From contig NZ_LYRP01000004.1 of assembly GCF_001655675.1 (NCBI RefSeq), positions 1-64,000 of the forward strand: a DNA stretch of 64,000 bases. Direction: 5' to 3'. Positions within the stretch are counted from its first letter, which is position 1, and every line of letters begins with the position of its first letter. The DNA is from Mangrovibacter phragmitis. Lineage in GTDB: Bacteria; Pseudomonadota; Gammaproteobacteria; Enterobacterales; Enterobacteriaceae. Below are positions 55,628 to 64,000 of the stretch, in pieces. Under the pieces are notes generated by a model, which was given only the letters and a program-made list of their open reading frames with translations, was not told the origin of the DNA and made no database searches. Both the position numbers and the translations under genes were made by a program.

Positions 55628-55750
55628 TCAATAACCTGCATTTTCAGCCATCACTTTTGTAAAAAATCTGTTTGCTCCAGGAAGAAACAAAAATTTACCG
55701 GGCGGTAATTTATCATTTTCGAATATCTCTAATCCATCAAAAATGCTTGT
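55628..55750 (-). pseudogene. Possible 3' remnant of a lost gene
   Basis: Within the 400-base gene-free gap between the glycosyltransferase and tdh, the minus strand holds 40 open codons without a start. They read like a protein C-terminus: FDGLEIFENDKLPPGKF, then LFLPGANRFFTKVMAENAGY and a stop. A TAA lies directly upstream and no longer frame joins it. I do not recognise the family. The remainder of the gap is A+T-rich with no promoter I can assign. Confidence 0.35.
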
Positions 55751-55852
55751 TTATGCACCAAAACTACAGAGTAAACCAATGGCGAACAAAGAAAAGGGTG
55801 AGAGGGATAGCAATGCAGGGAAGTAAATAATCCACAGATTCACAAAGAAGCA

Positions 55853-55882
55853 GCAGGTACTCTCGCTTTCGGGAATACCTGC
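55853..55882 (-). terminator. Hairpin downstream of tdh
   Basis: GCAGGTA and TACCTGC (seven base pairs, 16-base loop) lie about 35 bases past the tdh stop. The minus-strand text after it is only moderately T-rich, so terminator strength is doubtful. Confidence 0.5.
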
Positions 55883-55916
55883 CAGTACAACAAAAGGGGT
55901 AATGGCTAAAACGACA

Positions 55917-56942
55917 TCAATCCCAGTTCAGCACAACTTTACCAGACTGACCGGAGCGCATAGCGTCAAACCCTTTCTGGAAATCATCGATACTAAACTG
56001 GTGGGTAATAATGGGGGACAAATCCAGCCCGGACTGAATCAGCGCCGCCATTTTATACCATGTTTCAAACATCTCGCGTCCGTAGATACCCTTAATAAAC
56101 AGCCCCTTAAAAATTACCTTACTCCAGTCTATCGCCATCTCTGCCGGCGGAATACCTAACATGGCTACTCGCCCGCCATGGTTCATGGTCTCCAGCATTG
56201 AACGAAAGGCTGGCGGTGCGCCAGACATCTCCAGGCCCACATCAAAACCTTCGGTCATCCCTAACTCAGCCATGACACTTGCGAGGTTTTCATTAGCAAC
56301 ATTAACAGCCCGAGTAACGCCCATCTTACGAGCTAAATCCAGGCGATATTCATTCACATCAGTGATAACGACATTACGGGCGCCAACATGCTTCGCAACT
56401 GCTGCAGCCATAATGCCAATTGGGCCGGCACCAGAAACCAGCACATCTTCACCAACCAGGTCGAAAGATAAGGCTGTGTGCACTGCATTACCGAAAGGGT
56501 CAAAAATTGCTGCGAGTTCATCAGAAATATTGTCCGGGATCTTAAACGCATTGAATGCCGGAATAACCAGATACTCGGCAAAACACCCTGGGCGGTTAAC
56601 ACCCACCCCTATGGTATTACGGCATAAATGAGTGCGCCCGGCACGGCAGTTACGGCAATAACCACAAGTAATGTGCCCTTCACCAGAAACTCTGTCACCC
56701 GGTTTAAAACCCTTTACTTCTTGCCCCACTTTAACAACTTCACCCACATATTCGTGCCCGACCACCATCGGTACCGGGATAGTCTTTTGCGACCAGTCAT
56801 CCCAGTTATAAATGTGTACATCGGTACCACAAATCGCGGTTTTCCGGATTTTAATCAGGAGATCGTTGTGCCCCATTTCAGGTTCAGGCACATCGGTCAT
56901 CCAGATCCCTTCTTCTGCCTTCAATTTTGATAATGCTTTCAT
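55917..56942 (-). CDS. tdh: L-threonine 3-dehydrogenase
   Basis: Oxidises threonine to 2-amino-3-ketobutyrate, using NAD. The start at [14 protein letters not shown] gives 341 residues, as in E. coli, with GAGGG upstream. The catalytic zinc cysteine is C38 in [12 protein letters not shown]. The structural zinc site is in [15 protein letters not shown], and the NAD fold is marked by [12 protein letters not shown]. It follows kbl by 10 bases. Confidence 0.97.
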   Translation of the reverse strand: MKALSKLKAEEGIWMTDVPEPEMGHNDLLIKIRKTAICGTDVHIYNWDDWSQKTIPVPMVVGHEYVGEVVKVGQEVKGFKPGDRVSGEGHITCGYCRNCRAGRTHLCRNTIGVGVNRPGCFAEYLVIPAFNAFKIPDNISDELAAIFDPFGNAVHTALSFDLVGEDVLVSGAGPIGIMAAAVAKHVGARNVVITDVNEYRLDLARKMGVTRAVNVANENLASVMAELGMTEGFDVGLEMSGAPPAFRSMLETMNHGGRVAMLGIPPAEMAIDWSKVIFKGLFIKGIYGREMFETWYKMAALIQSGLDLSPIITHQFSIDDFQKGFDAMRSGQSGKVVLNWD

Positions 56943-56952
56943 CACACAACCC

Positions 56953-58149
56953 TCAGGCTATAACACCCAGTTGTTTGCCAATCCGAATAAAGGCATCAAC
57001 CGCACGCTCAATTTGTGCTGTTGTATGTGCCGCAGACATTTGAGTACGAATACGCGCCTGGCCTTTTGGTACTACCGGATAGAAAAAGCCAGTTACATAA
57101 ATGCCCTCTTTCTGTAGTTCACGGGCAAAGTTCTGAGCAATAACTGCGTCACCCAGCATAACTGGAATAATGGCATGGTCGGCTCCAGCCAGGGTAAACC
57201 CAGCCGCAGTCATTTTTTCCCGGAATAAACGGGCATTGGCCCACAGTTGCGCACGCAGATCACCACCGTCTTCAAGCATTTCCAGCACCTTAATGGAGGC
57301 TGCAACAATAGACGGAGCAAGTGAGTTAGAGAATAAGTAAGGACGGGAACGCTGGCGTAACCACTCAACCACTTCTTTACGCGCTGCGGTGTAACCGCCA
57401 GAAGCACCACCAAGCGCTTTACCCAGCGTACCGGTAATGATATCCACACGCCCCATGACGTCACAATATTCGTGGGTGCCACGCCCATTGTCACCGACAA
57501 AACCCACAGCATGAGAGTCGTCAACCATTACCAATGCATCATACTGATCGGCGAGGTCACAAATACCTTTCAAATTAGCTATGACCCCATCCATTGAGAA
57601 CACGCCATCAGTGGCAATCAGTATATGACGGGCACCGCCATCACGAGCCTGTTTCAGGCAGTTTTCCAGCTCGGAAAGATCATTATTGGCGTAACGGAAA
57701 CGCTGCGCTTTGCACAAACGCACACCATCAATGATAGAGGCATGATTCAGCGCATCAGAAATAATGGCATCTTCCTGCCCCAGCAAGGTTTCGAACAACC
57801 CTCCATTCGCATCAAAACAGGAAGAATAGAGAATGGCATCTTCCATTCCGAGGAATCCAGCCAGTTTCTTCTCCAGTTGCTTGTGGTTGTCTTGCGTACC
57901 ACAAATGAAACGCACGGACGCCATACCAAAACCATGGGTATCCATCCCACTTTTCGCAGCGTCAACCAATGCCGGGTGATTCGCTAATCCAAGATAATTG
58001 TTTGCACAAAAGTTAATGACCTGGCTACCACCCGCCAGAGTGATATCAGCCTGCTGCGCAGAAGTGATAATACGCTCTTCTTTAAATAAGCCTTCTTTAC
58101 GTGCCGTTTCCAGGTTCGCTGCTAACTGTTGGTAAAAATCCCCTCGCAT
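56953..58149 (-). CDS. kbl: 2-amino-3-ketobutyrate CoA ligase
   Basis: PLP enzyme that cleaves 2-amino-3-ketobutyrate with CoA to glycine and acetyl-CoA, completing threonine breakdown with Tdh. The start at [20 protein letters not shown] gives 398 residues, as in E. coli, with GGAG upstream. The PLP lysine is in [13 protein letters not shown] (about residue 244). It is the first gene of kbl-tdh, divergent from hldD across 281 bases. Confidence 0.96.
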   Translation of the reverse strand: MRGDFYQQLAANLETARKEGLFKEERIITSAQQADITLAGGSQVINFCANNYLGLANHPALVDAAKSGMDTHGFGMASVRFICGTQDNHKQLEKKLAGFLGMEDAILYSSCFDANGGLFETLLGQEDAIISDALNHASIIDGVRLCKAQRFRYANNDLSELENCLKQARDGGARHILIATDGVFSMDGVIANLKGICDLADQYDALVMVDDSHAVGFVGDNGRGTHEYCDVMGRVDIITGTLGKALGGASGGYTAARKEVVEWLRQRSRPYLFSNSLAPSIVAASIKVLEMLEDGGDLRAQLWANARLFREKMTAAGFTLAGADHAIIPVMLGDAVIAQNFARELQKEGIYVTGFFYPVVPKGQARIRTQMSAAHTTAQIERAVDAFIRIGKQLGVIA

Positions 58150-58430
58150 CACCATTCTCCAGAGATGAAAAAATTTGGCATATATTACCGAAACCTGGCA
58201 CTTTAAACGAGATGACACAACAGTGTTTACGCACTTTGCAGCATAAATCACGTCTTAATGAAATCCGGAATTACTGCCAGTTGAAAAAATGGAAACCACT
58301 GCGCAAACAGCAAACTAAACGCAATATATGCGCATAATTGAAGGACACTGACTGATGTAATGATATGATTAGTGCAATTTGTGTGGGCGCGTAGCGCAGC
58401 TCCACTTCAAAACAGGTAAAGGTTACGCAT

Positions 58431-59363
58431 ATGATTATTGTCACTGGTGGCGCCGGTTTTATCGGCAGCAATATTGTTAAGGCTTTGAACGATAAGGGCT
58501 ATCGCGACATCTTAGTGGTAGATAACCTGAAAGATGGTACGAAATTCGCCAATCTGGTGGATTTGGATATTGCCGATTATATGGACAAAGAAGACTTCCT
58601 TATCCAAATCATGGCTGGGGAAGAATTTGGCGAAGTAGAAGCGGTGTTCCATGAAGGTGCCTGCTCATCCACCACTGAGTGGGATGGCAAGTACATGATG
58701 GATAACAACTATCAGTATTCAAAAGAATTACTGCACTACTGCCTGGAACGTGAAATTCCCTTCCTTTACGCTTCATCCGCAGCGACCTATGGTGGCCGCA
58801 CATCTGATTTCATTGAGTCGCGTGAATATGAACAGCCGCTAAATGTTTACGGCTACTCTAAGTTCCTGTTTGACGAGTATGTTCGCCAAATTTTGCCTGA
58901 GGCTGATTCTCAAATCGTTGGATTCCGTTATTTCAATGTTTACGGTCCACGTGAAAGCCACAAGGGCAGCATGGCAAGCGTAGCCTTTCATCTGAACACG
59001 CAACTGAATAAGGGTGAAAACCCGAAACTGTTTGAAGGTAGCGATAACTTCCGTCGCGACTTTATCTATGTTGGCGATGTTGCCGCTGTTAACTTGTGGT
59101 TCTGGGAAAATGGCGTTTCTGGCATTTTCAACTGTGGCACAGGCCGCGCAGAATCATTCCAGGCGGTTGCCGATGCAACTCTGGCATGGCACAAACAAGG
59201 CAGCATTGAATACATTCCGTTCCCGGACAAACTTAAAGGCCGTTACCAGGCTTTTACGCAAGCCGATCTATCCAATCTGCGCGCTGCTGGTTATGACAAA
59301 CCCTTTAAGACTGTCGCGGAAGGGGTAACCGAATATATGGCCTGGTTAAACCGTCAGGCATAA
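58431..59363 (+). CDS. hldD: ADP-L-glycero-D-manno-heptose 6-epimerase
   Basis: Last step in making the heptose donor for the LPS inner core. 310 residues, as in E. coli. A short-chain dehydrogenase fold with GGAGFIGSN at residues 7-15 and the catalytic YGYSK (tyrosine and lysine near 140 and 144). It is the first gene of the rightward hldD-waaF-waaC run. I could not assign the heat-shock promoter known for this gene in E. coli. Confidence 0.97.
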   Translation: MIIVTGGAGFIGSNIVKALNDKGYRDILVVDNLKDGTKFANLVDLDIADYMDKEDFLIQIMAGEEFGEVEAVFHEGACSSTTEWDGKYMMDNNYQYSKELLHYCLEREIPFLYASSAATYGGRTSDFIESREYEQPLNVYGYSKFLFDEYVRQILPEADSQIVGFRYFNVYGPRESHKGSMASVAFHLNTQLNKGENPKLFEGSDNFRRDFIYVGDVAAVNLWFWENGVSGIFNCGTGRAESFQAVADATLAWHKQGSIEYIPFPDKLKGRYQAFTQADLSNLRAAGYDKPFKTVAEGVTEYMAWLNRQA

Positions 59364-59376
59364 TGGTTATCAGGGC

Positions 59377-60423
59377 ATGAAAATTTTGGTAACAGGTCCA
59401 TCCTGGGTCGGCGATATGATGATGTCGCAAAGCCTTTATCGCACGTTGAAGGCACGCTACCCACAGGCCGTGATCGATGTGATGGCACCAGCATGGTGCC
59501 GTCCACTTTTATCACGCATGCCTGAGGTGAATGAGGCAATCCCCATGCCTCTTGGTCATGGTGCTCTGGAAATTGGCGAACGGCGTAAATTGGGTTTAAG
59601 CCTGCGCAACAAGGGCTATGACCGCGCTTATGTGCTACCTAATTCGTTTAAATCAGCGTTAGTGCCGTTCTTTGCCAATATTCCTCAACGTACTGGTTGG
59701 CGTGGAGAAATGCGTTACGGAGTATTGAATGATATCCGCTCCCTGGATAAACAAGCATGGCCGTTAATGGTGCAACGCTACGTTGCTCTGGCTTATGAAA
59801 AAAGTGCCATGCATTCAGCACAAGACTTGCCTCAGCCCTTGTTATGGCCGCAACTTCAGGTCAATGACGGTGAAAAGGCACAGGTCAGGGCCCAATTTAA
59901 TCTGGAAAATGAACGCCCTGTCGTTGGTTTTTGTCCGGGAGCTGAATTTGGCCCGGCGAAACGCTGGCCACATTATCACTACGCAACCCTGGCCGGTAAA
60001 CTCATCGACGAAGGCAAGCAGGTTGTTTTGTTCGGTTCGGTAAAAGACCACGAAGCTGGGCAGCAAATACGGGAAGCCCTGAACGATGAACAACGCCAGT
60101 ATTGCCGTAACCTCGCGGGTGAAACAGCATTAGAACAAGCTGTTGTGTTACTGGCAGGCTGTGAGTCCGTTGTCACTAACGATTCAGGCTTAATGCATGT
60201 TGCCGCCGCCCTGAATCGTCCGCTGGTTGCATTGTATGGCCCCAGTAGCCCGGACTTCACACCACCATTGTCTCACAAAGCACGGGTTATAAGGTTGATT
60301 TCCGGTTACCACAAGGTGCGTAAAGGCGAAGGCGAACAAGGTTATCACCAGAGTCTGATAGATATTGCGCCCGAACGCGTGCTGGCTGAATTAAACGATT
60401 TACTCAAGGAACAGGAAGACTAA
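59377..60423 (+). CDS. waaF: ADP-heptose:LPS heptosyltransferase II
   Basis: Adds the second heptose of the LPS inner core. 348 residues, as in E. coli, of family GT9. N-terminal GPSWVGDMMMSQSLYRTL binds acceptor; PGAEFGPAKRWP and NDSGLMHVAAALNRPLVALYG form the donor site. It lies 13 bases after hldD, with waaC starting directly after its stop codon. Confidence 0.96.
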   Translation: MKILVTGPSWVGDMMMSQSLYRTLKARYPQAVIDVMAPAWCRPLLSRMPEVNEAIPMPLGHGALEIGERRKLGLSLRNKGYDRAYVLPNSFKSALVPFFANIPQRTGWRGEMRYGVLNDIRSLDKQAWPLMVQRYVALAYEKSAMHSAQDLPQPLLWPQLQVNDGEKAQVRAQFNLENERPVVGFCPGAEFGPAKRWPHYHYATLAGKLIDEGKQVVLFGSVKDHEAGQQIREALNDEQRQYCRNLAGETALEQAVVLLAGCESVVTNDSGLMHVAAALNRPLVALYGPSSPDFTPPLSHKARVIRLISGYHKVRKGEGEQGYHQSLIDIAPERVLAELNDLLKEQED

Positions 60424-61407
60424 ATGCAGGTATTGATTGTCAAGACATCATCAATGGGCGATGTGCTGCATACATTACCTGCACTGACAGATGCCTGCGA
60501 CGCAATACCGGGTATCCGTTTCGACTGGGTGGTGGAAGAAGGTTTTGCCCAAATCCCAGGGTGGCATACCAGTGTGAATCGGGTTATTCCTGTGGCTATC
60601 CGCCGCTGGCGTAAAGCCTGGTTTTCATCTGCTGTTACTGAAGAACGTCATGCGTTCCATAAACAAATCCAGTCTGTTCAATATGATGCAGTTATTGATG
60701 CCCAGGGGCTTCTAAAGAGCGCCGCACTGGTTACCCGTCTTGCCCGTGGTCCCAGACATGGGATGGACTGGCGTAGCGCCCGTGAACCTCTGGCCTGCCT
60801 GTTTTACCAACACCGCCATACCATTGCCCGCCAACAGCATGCGGTGGAAAGAACGCGTGAGTTGTTTGCCAAAAGCCTTAATTATGAGAAACCGCATCAC
60901 CAGGGTGACTACGCGATTGCACAGCACTTCCAGACACAGACAGTGAGGGATACAGAGCAGTATATTGTTTGTCTGCATGCCACAACGCGAGATGATAAGC
61001 ACTGGCCTGAGTTACGCTGGCTTGAGTTTATCCAGTTGATGCGCGGCACTGGATGCAAAATTAAACTACCATGGGGTGCAGAGCATGAAAGGTTGAGAGC
61101 TGAAAAATTAGCCCAGGGAAACCCACATGTTGAAGTCCTCCCAAAATTATCACTGGAGGAGGTCGCTAAAGTTCTGGCGGGAGCATGCGCCGTTGTGTCT
61201 GTCGATACCGGGCTTAGCCATCTAACTGCGGCTCTCGATCGCCCCAATATCACACTTTTTGGCCCAACAGACCCTGCTTTAATTGGGGGATACGGAAAAA
61301 ATCAGCATCAAATAATTAGCAAAACCAGAGAGATGGCTGATATTTCTGCATCGCAGGTACTCCGTACCCTATGGGAACTTCATCTACCTTTTTTCGTGAA
61401 ACCATAA
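60424..61407 (+). CDS. waaC: ADP-heptose:LPS heptosyltransferase I
   Basis: Adds the first heptose to Kdo2-lipid A. 327 residues (319 in E. coli). The family motifs TSSMGDVLHTLPALTDA at the N-terminus and SVDTGLSHLTAALDRPNITLFGPTDP are conserved. The ATG follows the waaF stop codon with no gap, so the pair is probably translationally coupled. Confidence 0.95.
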   Translation: MQVLIVKTSSMGDVLHTLPALTDACDAIPGIRFDWVVEEGFAQIPGWHTSVNRVIPVAIRRWRKAWFSSAVTEERHAFHKQIQSVQYDAVIDAQGLLKSAALVTRLARGPRHGMDWRSAREPLACLFYQHRHTIARQQHAVERTRELFAKSLNYEKPHHQGDYAIAQHFQTQTVRDTEQYIVCLHATTRDDKHWPELRWLEFIQLMRGTGCKIKLPWGAEHERLRAEKLAQGNPHVEVLPKLSLEEVAKVLAGACAVVSVDTGLSHLTAALDRPNITLFGPTDPALIGGYGKNQHQIISKTREMADISASQVLRTLWELHLPFFVKP

Positions 61408-61410
61408 TAG

Positions 61411-62511
61411 ATGAGCTACGTATTCCTTTTTATTCTGCTTATACCTGTAAAACTGTTTAAGAAGCTGTTTTATAAACCCACAGGCAAAACACTCATCATC
61501 CAAACCGCGAAAATTGGTGATTTCGTCAATATGACGCCATTACTGGCATGGTGCGGGAAAAGTGATGTACTGATTAGCTCTGTGATAGCACCACTGGCAC
61601 AACGCGACAATACTATAGATACACTCTATTTTATTGAGCAAAAAAAACAGTCACTGGCCGCTAAATTACGCTTTGCCGTTTATCTTATGAACCGCTACGA
61701 ACATGTGTATTTACTACACCCAAATAGTGTTAATTTATTCTTTGCAGCGGTCTGTAACGCACCTGATAAACAGTTTTTATCTATTTATACGCGCCGTTGG
61801 TATCACGGGATTTTCTATACCACAGCTAAAGGTGTGGTTGAACACACCAAAATGTCGCTGACAGTGACAAATTACCTCAAACTGGCAGACAGATCCCTGA
61901 CCTGGCAAGATGCGCCCAAACACGCGACACGCCCACTTTACCATCCCGCAAATCACGCGCCTGAATTTGACTTAACAGGTGCAGTAAAAATAGGTCTGAG
62001 TATTTCAGCAGGCAACAAAGCAAAAACTATTCCCCCCGCTACCTGGTCGCTCATTTTCGATAAACTGGCAGGAATGCCATGCGTTTATTACATTTTTGGT
62101 GCCAGCAATGAACAACCCTGGCTTGACGACCTGATGCGTCATACGGAAAGTAAGCCCAATCTGGTTAACATGATTGGTAAAATTGACCTTGAAGATGTTC
62201 CATGGGCTATTTCACAAATGGACTGCTACATTGCCTCCGATTCCGGCAATGTCTATATTGCGGATGCAGTAGGCACACCAGTTATTTTGTTATATGGTCC
62301 TTGTTGCCCTCACGAGCAACGTCCATTGGGTAACGTTTTGCTTATTGGGGATGATTCCAATATAAAATCTTTTGTGTTTGAAACACGCTACTACTTTGAT
62401 AAACCTCGTGAAGAGCTGTTTGCACTGAGTAGAGATGATTTGGACGCCATTGAGAATTTTGTTGCAAGTTGTACTTCTAATGAACATCACACCCGCTATT
62501 CACATTCATGA
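61411..62511 (+). CDS. Glycosyltransferase family 9 protein, LPS core
   Basis: 366 residues. A short hydrophobic N-terminal stretch (SYVFLFILLIPVKLF) and a basic patch could tie it to the membrane. The heptosyltransferase-like layout follows: IIQTAKIGDFVNMTPLL, GLSISAGNKAKTIPP, and the donor site ASDSGNVYIADAVGTPVILL with YGPCCPHEQRPLG. It is more diverged and more A+T-rich than waaF and waaC. It starts 3 bases after waaC and overlaps the next gene by four bases, so it is part of the LPS core operon. It may add a third heptose or another sugar; not assignable from sequence alone. Confidence 0.75.
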   Translation: MSYVFLFILLIPVKLFKKLFYKPTGKTLIIQTAKIGDFVNMTPLLAWCGKSDVLISSVIAPLAQRDNTIDTLYFIEQKKQSLAAKLRFAVYLMNRYEHVYLLHPNSVNLFFAAVCNAPDKQFLSIYTRRWYHGIFYTTAKGVVEHTKMSLTVTNYLKLADRSLTWQDAPKHATRPLYHPANHAPEFDLTGAVKIGLSISAGNKAKTIPPATWSLIFDKLAGMPCVYYIFGASNEQPWLDDLMRHTESKPNLVNMIGKIDLEDVPWAISQMDCYIASDSGNVYIADAVGTPVILLYGPCCPHEQRPLGNVLLIGDDSNIKSFVFETRYYFDKPREELFALSRDDLDAIENFVASCTSNEHHTRYSHS

Positions 62512-63431
62512 GTAGAGATATGGCACCCTTTCTGAGCATTATTATTGCCGCGCATAATGGTGAAAAGACATTATCAGAAACACTGCAAAGTTTACTGGAT
62601 GCCAGCCGTACGGTTGCAAACGAAGTGGAAATTATTCTTGTAAATGATGGCTCATCTGACGGAACACAGGAAATTATTGATAATTTCGCGCCTCCTGGTA
62701 TATCGGTATTATCACTTCATGTAGAATTCTGCAATATCGGGAAAACCCGTCAGGCGGCTATTGAAAAGGCTTCAGGCAAGTATATTACGATGCTTGACAG
62801 TGATGATTTATTAATCAAAAATAGCCTTGATGATATTGTTCCTTTTCTCAGAAAACATTCTCCTGATATGTTTTTAACCCATCTGGAAGAAATTCGGGAT
62901 CCGGCAAAAATAACACATTTCTGGCCTGGATTGTCTCCTGTTGCATTGTCCCGGGATGAGACAATACGGCGTTTTCTGATTCATAAAGACTTCCAGGCAC
63001 ACCTTATTGGGCAGTTTATTCTTCGTTCCCATTACCTGGCTGAACCAATAGCCCCCATGACTTGCTATGAGGATTTTTTTGTGTTCCCCGCTATAGTCAT
63101 GCGCTCTCAAAACATCTGGTTTCAAAAGCAAGGACATTATTACTACATTAAGCGGGAAAATAGTCTGTCCAATGATCTCGATAATGTTAAAATCCAAAAT
63201 CTGATTATCTGTACAGAAAAGATGCAGAACATCTTCCCTGGCAAATTTCATTGTCTGGTTCTTTGCCACTGGCTGGATATCCTGGTTAAACAAAAGCAAT
63301 GGCTAACAGAAGCACAAACTGAAGCCGTTTCACGTCAGGTGCAATCTCTCTTTTCTTTCAGTTTTTTTCTGTCACCCAATGTCAGGTTCAGCTACAAGAA
63401 AAAGGCCCTAAAATATTTATGGAAAAACTGA
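62508..63431 (+). CDS. Glycosyltransferase family 2 protein, LPS core
   Basis: 307 residues of the GT-A fold: LSIIIAAHNGEKTLSETLQS at the N-terminus, VNDGSSDGTQEII for nucleotide binding, and the metal-binding LDSDD near residue 97. The later segment MTCYEDFFVFPA fits the catalytic-base region. The start overlaps the previous gene (ATGA) and its 3' end overlaps the next by 13 bases. It probably adds an outer-core sugar; donor unknown. Confidence 0.8.
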   Translation: MSRDMAPFLSIIIAAHNGEKTLSETLQSLLDASRTVANEVEIILVNDGSSDGTQEIIDNFAPPGISVLSLHVEFCNIGKTRQAAIEKASGKYITMLDSDDLLIKNSLDDIVPFLRKHSPDMFLTHLEEIRDPAKITHFWPGLSPVALSRDETIRRFLIHKDFQAHLIGQFILRSHYLAEPIAPMTCYEDFFVFPAIVMRSQNIWFQKQGHYYYIKRENSLSNDLDNVKIQNLIICTEKMQNIFPGKFHCLVLCHWLDILVKQKQWLTEAQTEAVSRQVQSLFSFSFFLSPNVRFSYKKKALKYLWKN

Positions 63432-64000
63432 ATAAATCTCTGTTATTTATGATTTATTTTCTTAGTGTAGCCTCGGTATCGGTTGCACTTATCAGCTCCG
63501 GGTATCAGCGTAATCTGTTCTATATAGCTATTTATTGCAGCCTGTTAGGATTGATACTCAACTTTCGAAAAGTAAAATTTTCTTTTTCCAGCATCTCTTT
63601 CCCGATAATTATCCTGGGTCTGGTTAAAATTTGTTGGTATCTTCTCTTCCAACAAAAACATGGAGATTTAAATTTTTATAATGATTACCTTGATGGTGGC
63701 AAAAAACTACTTCTTGGTGGTTTTTTAGTATTTTATGCTGAGCAGTTTATAAAAGAATTAAGGACTGTACAGTATAAAAACATAGGATTAGCCATTCTTT
63801 TCTGTGGTTTTGTATCTGCAACTGCTTATGGCTTCTTTCAGGCGTTTAACCATATTAACCGGGTAGAAATGGGGATTAACCGCCCAACAATTGCCGCTTA
63901 TGTCTATTCCACTTTTTCAGTTTTTATTATTTTTGCATTATATACACTACGTAGCAAAATTGGGTATATAATTGCAGGCGCCACTATTATAGTTTCTTAT
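63419..64000 (+). CDS. waaL: O-antigen ligase-like membrane protein (partial)
   Basis: An open frame from ATG at 63419 (MEKLNKSLLFMIYFLSVASV) runs off the window edge after 194 codons. It is strongly hydrophobic with five to six membrane spans. It carries FFQAFNHINRVEMGINRPT then IAAYVYSTF, resembling the R-x-x-G...R-T-x-A-A-Y region near the first periplasmic loop of Wzy/WaaL ligases. The position at the end of the hldD-waaF-waaC run is where enterobacteria have waaL. The catalytic large loop with its arginine and histidine lies beyond the window, so O-antigen polymerase cannot be fully excluded. Confidence 0.7.
   Translation, partial: MEKLNKSLLFMIYFLSVASVSVALISSGYQRNLFYIAIYCSLLGLILNFRKVKFSFSSISFPIIILGLVKICWYLLFQQKHGDLNFYNDYLDGGKKLLLGGFLVFYAEQFIKELRTVQYKNIGLAILFCGFVSATAYGFFQAFNHINRVEMGINRPTIAAYVYSTFSVFIIFALYTLRSKIGYIIAGATIIVSY

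Noticed and set aside
58150-58430. Search for a sigma-32 promoter of hldD in the kbl-hldD spacer
   Set aside because: A TTGAAA is present but no CCCCAT-like -10 lies at the right distance, so no promoter is called.

Overview
This window is a stretch of chromosome from an enteric gammaproteobacterium (order Enterobacterales). Most predicted proteins closely resemble their Escherichia coli counterparts in sequence, length and order. It is not Escherichia or Salmonella itself: argG (short, about 405-residue type) sits inside an argCBGH cluster, cpxRA is joined directly to trmL-cysE-gpsA-secB, and the genes that separate these blocks in E. coli K-12 are missing. This order recalls Erwiniaceae/Yersiniaceae-like lineages, but the genus cannot be fixed from the sequence alone. 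Base composition is moderate through most of the window. It becomes visibly A+T-rich around 54.4-55.9 kb and from about 61.4 kb to the end, in the lipopolysaccharide (LPS) core genes.

Layout. 1-300: the promoter and leader of an rRNA operon that runs leftward out of the window. 0.3-8.3 kb: murI, btuB with a cobalamin riboswitch, trmA, yijD, fabR, sthA, oxyR and the small RNA gene oxyS. 8.3-14.2 kb: arginine biosynthesis, argCBGH leftward and argE divergent across an ARG box. 14.5-18.5 kb: ppc and gldA. 18.5-23.9 kb: the methionine regulon, metF and metBL leftward and the repressor gene metJ rightward, with two MetJ-box arrays. 23.9-32.8 kb: rpmE, priA, cytR, ftsN, the heat-shock protease hslVU, menA, rraA, zapB. 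33.1-38.8 kb: glycerol use (glpFK, glpX) behind GlpR-like operators, then fpr, yiiR, yiiQ. 38.9-43.8 kb: tpiA, cdh, sbp, pfkA with a Cra operator, fieF. 43.8-46.6 kb: the Cpx envelope-stress system (cpxP with the 3'-derived small RNA CpxQ, CpxR box, cpxRA). 46.7-54.3 kb: trmL, the leftward yibN-grxC-secB-gpsA-cysE block, then gpmM, envC, yibQ. 54.4-64 kb: the LPS core locus: a lone glycosyltransferase gene and a possible gene remnant, kbl-tdh, hldD-waaF-waaC, two further glycosyltransferases and the start of an O-antigen-ligase-like gene that is cut by the window edge.

How it fits together. The window is core chromosome with well-preserved regulatory sites (rrn P1/P2/boxA, cobalamin riboswitch, OxyS, ARG box, MetJ boxes, sigma-32 promoter, GlpR sites, Cra site, CpxR box, CpxQ). 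I see no insertion sequence, prophage, CRISPR array, tRNA gene or defence island. The parts that look lineage-specific are the LPS glycosyltransferases, the diverged BtuB, a cysteine-free YibN and an OxyS whose two loops differ from those of E. coli. I did not find a clearly new multi-gene system.
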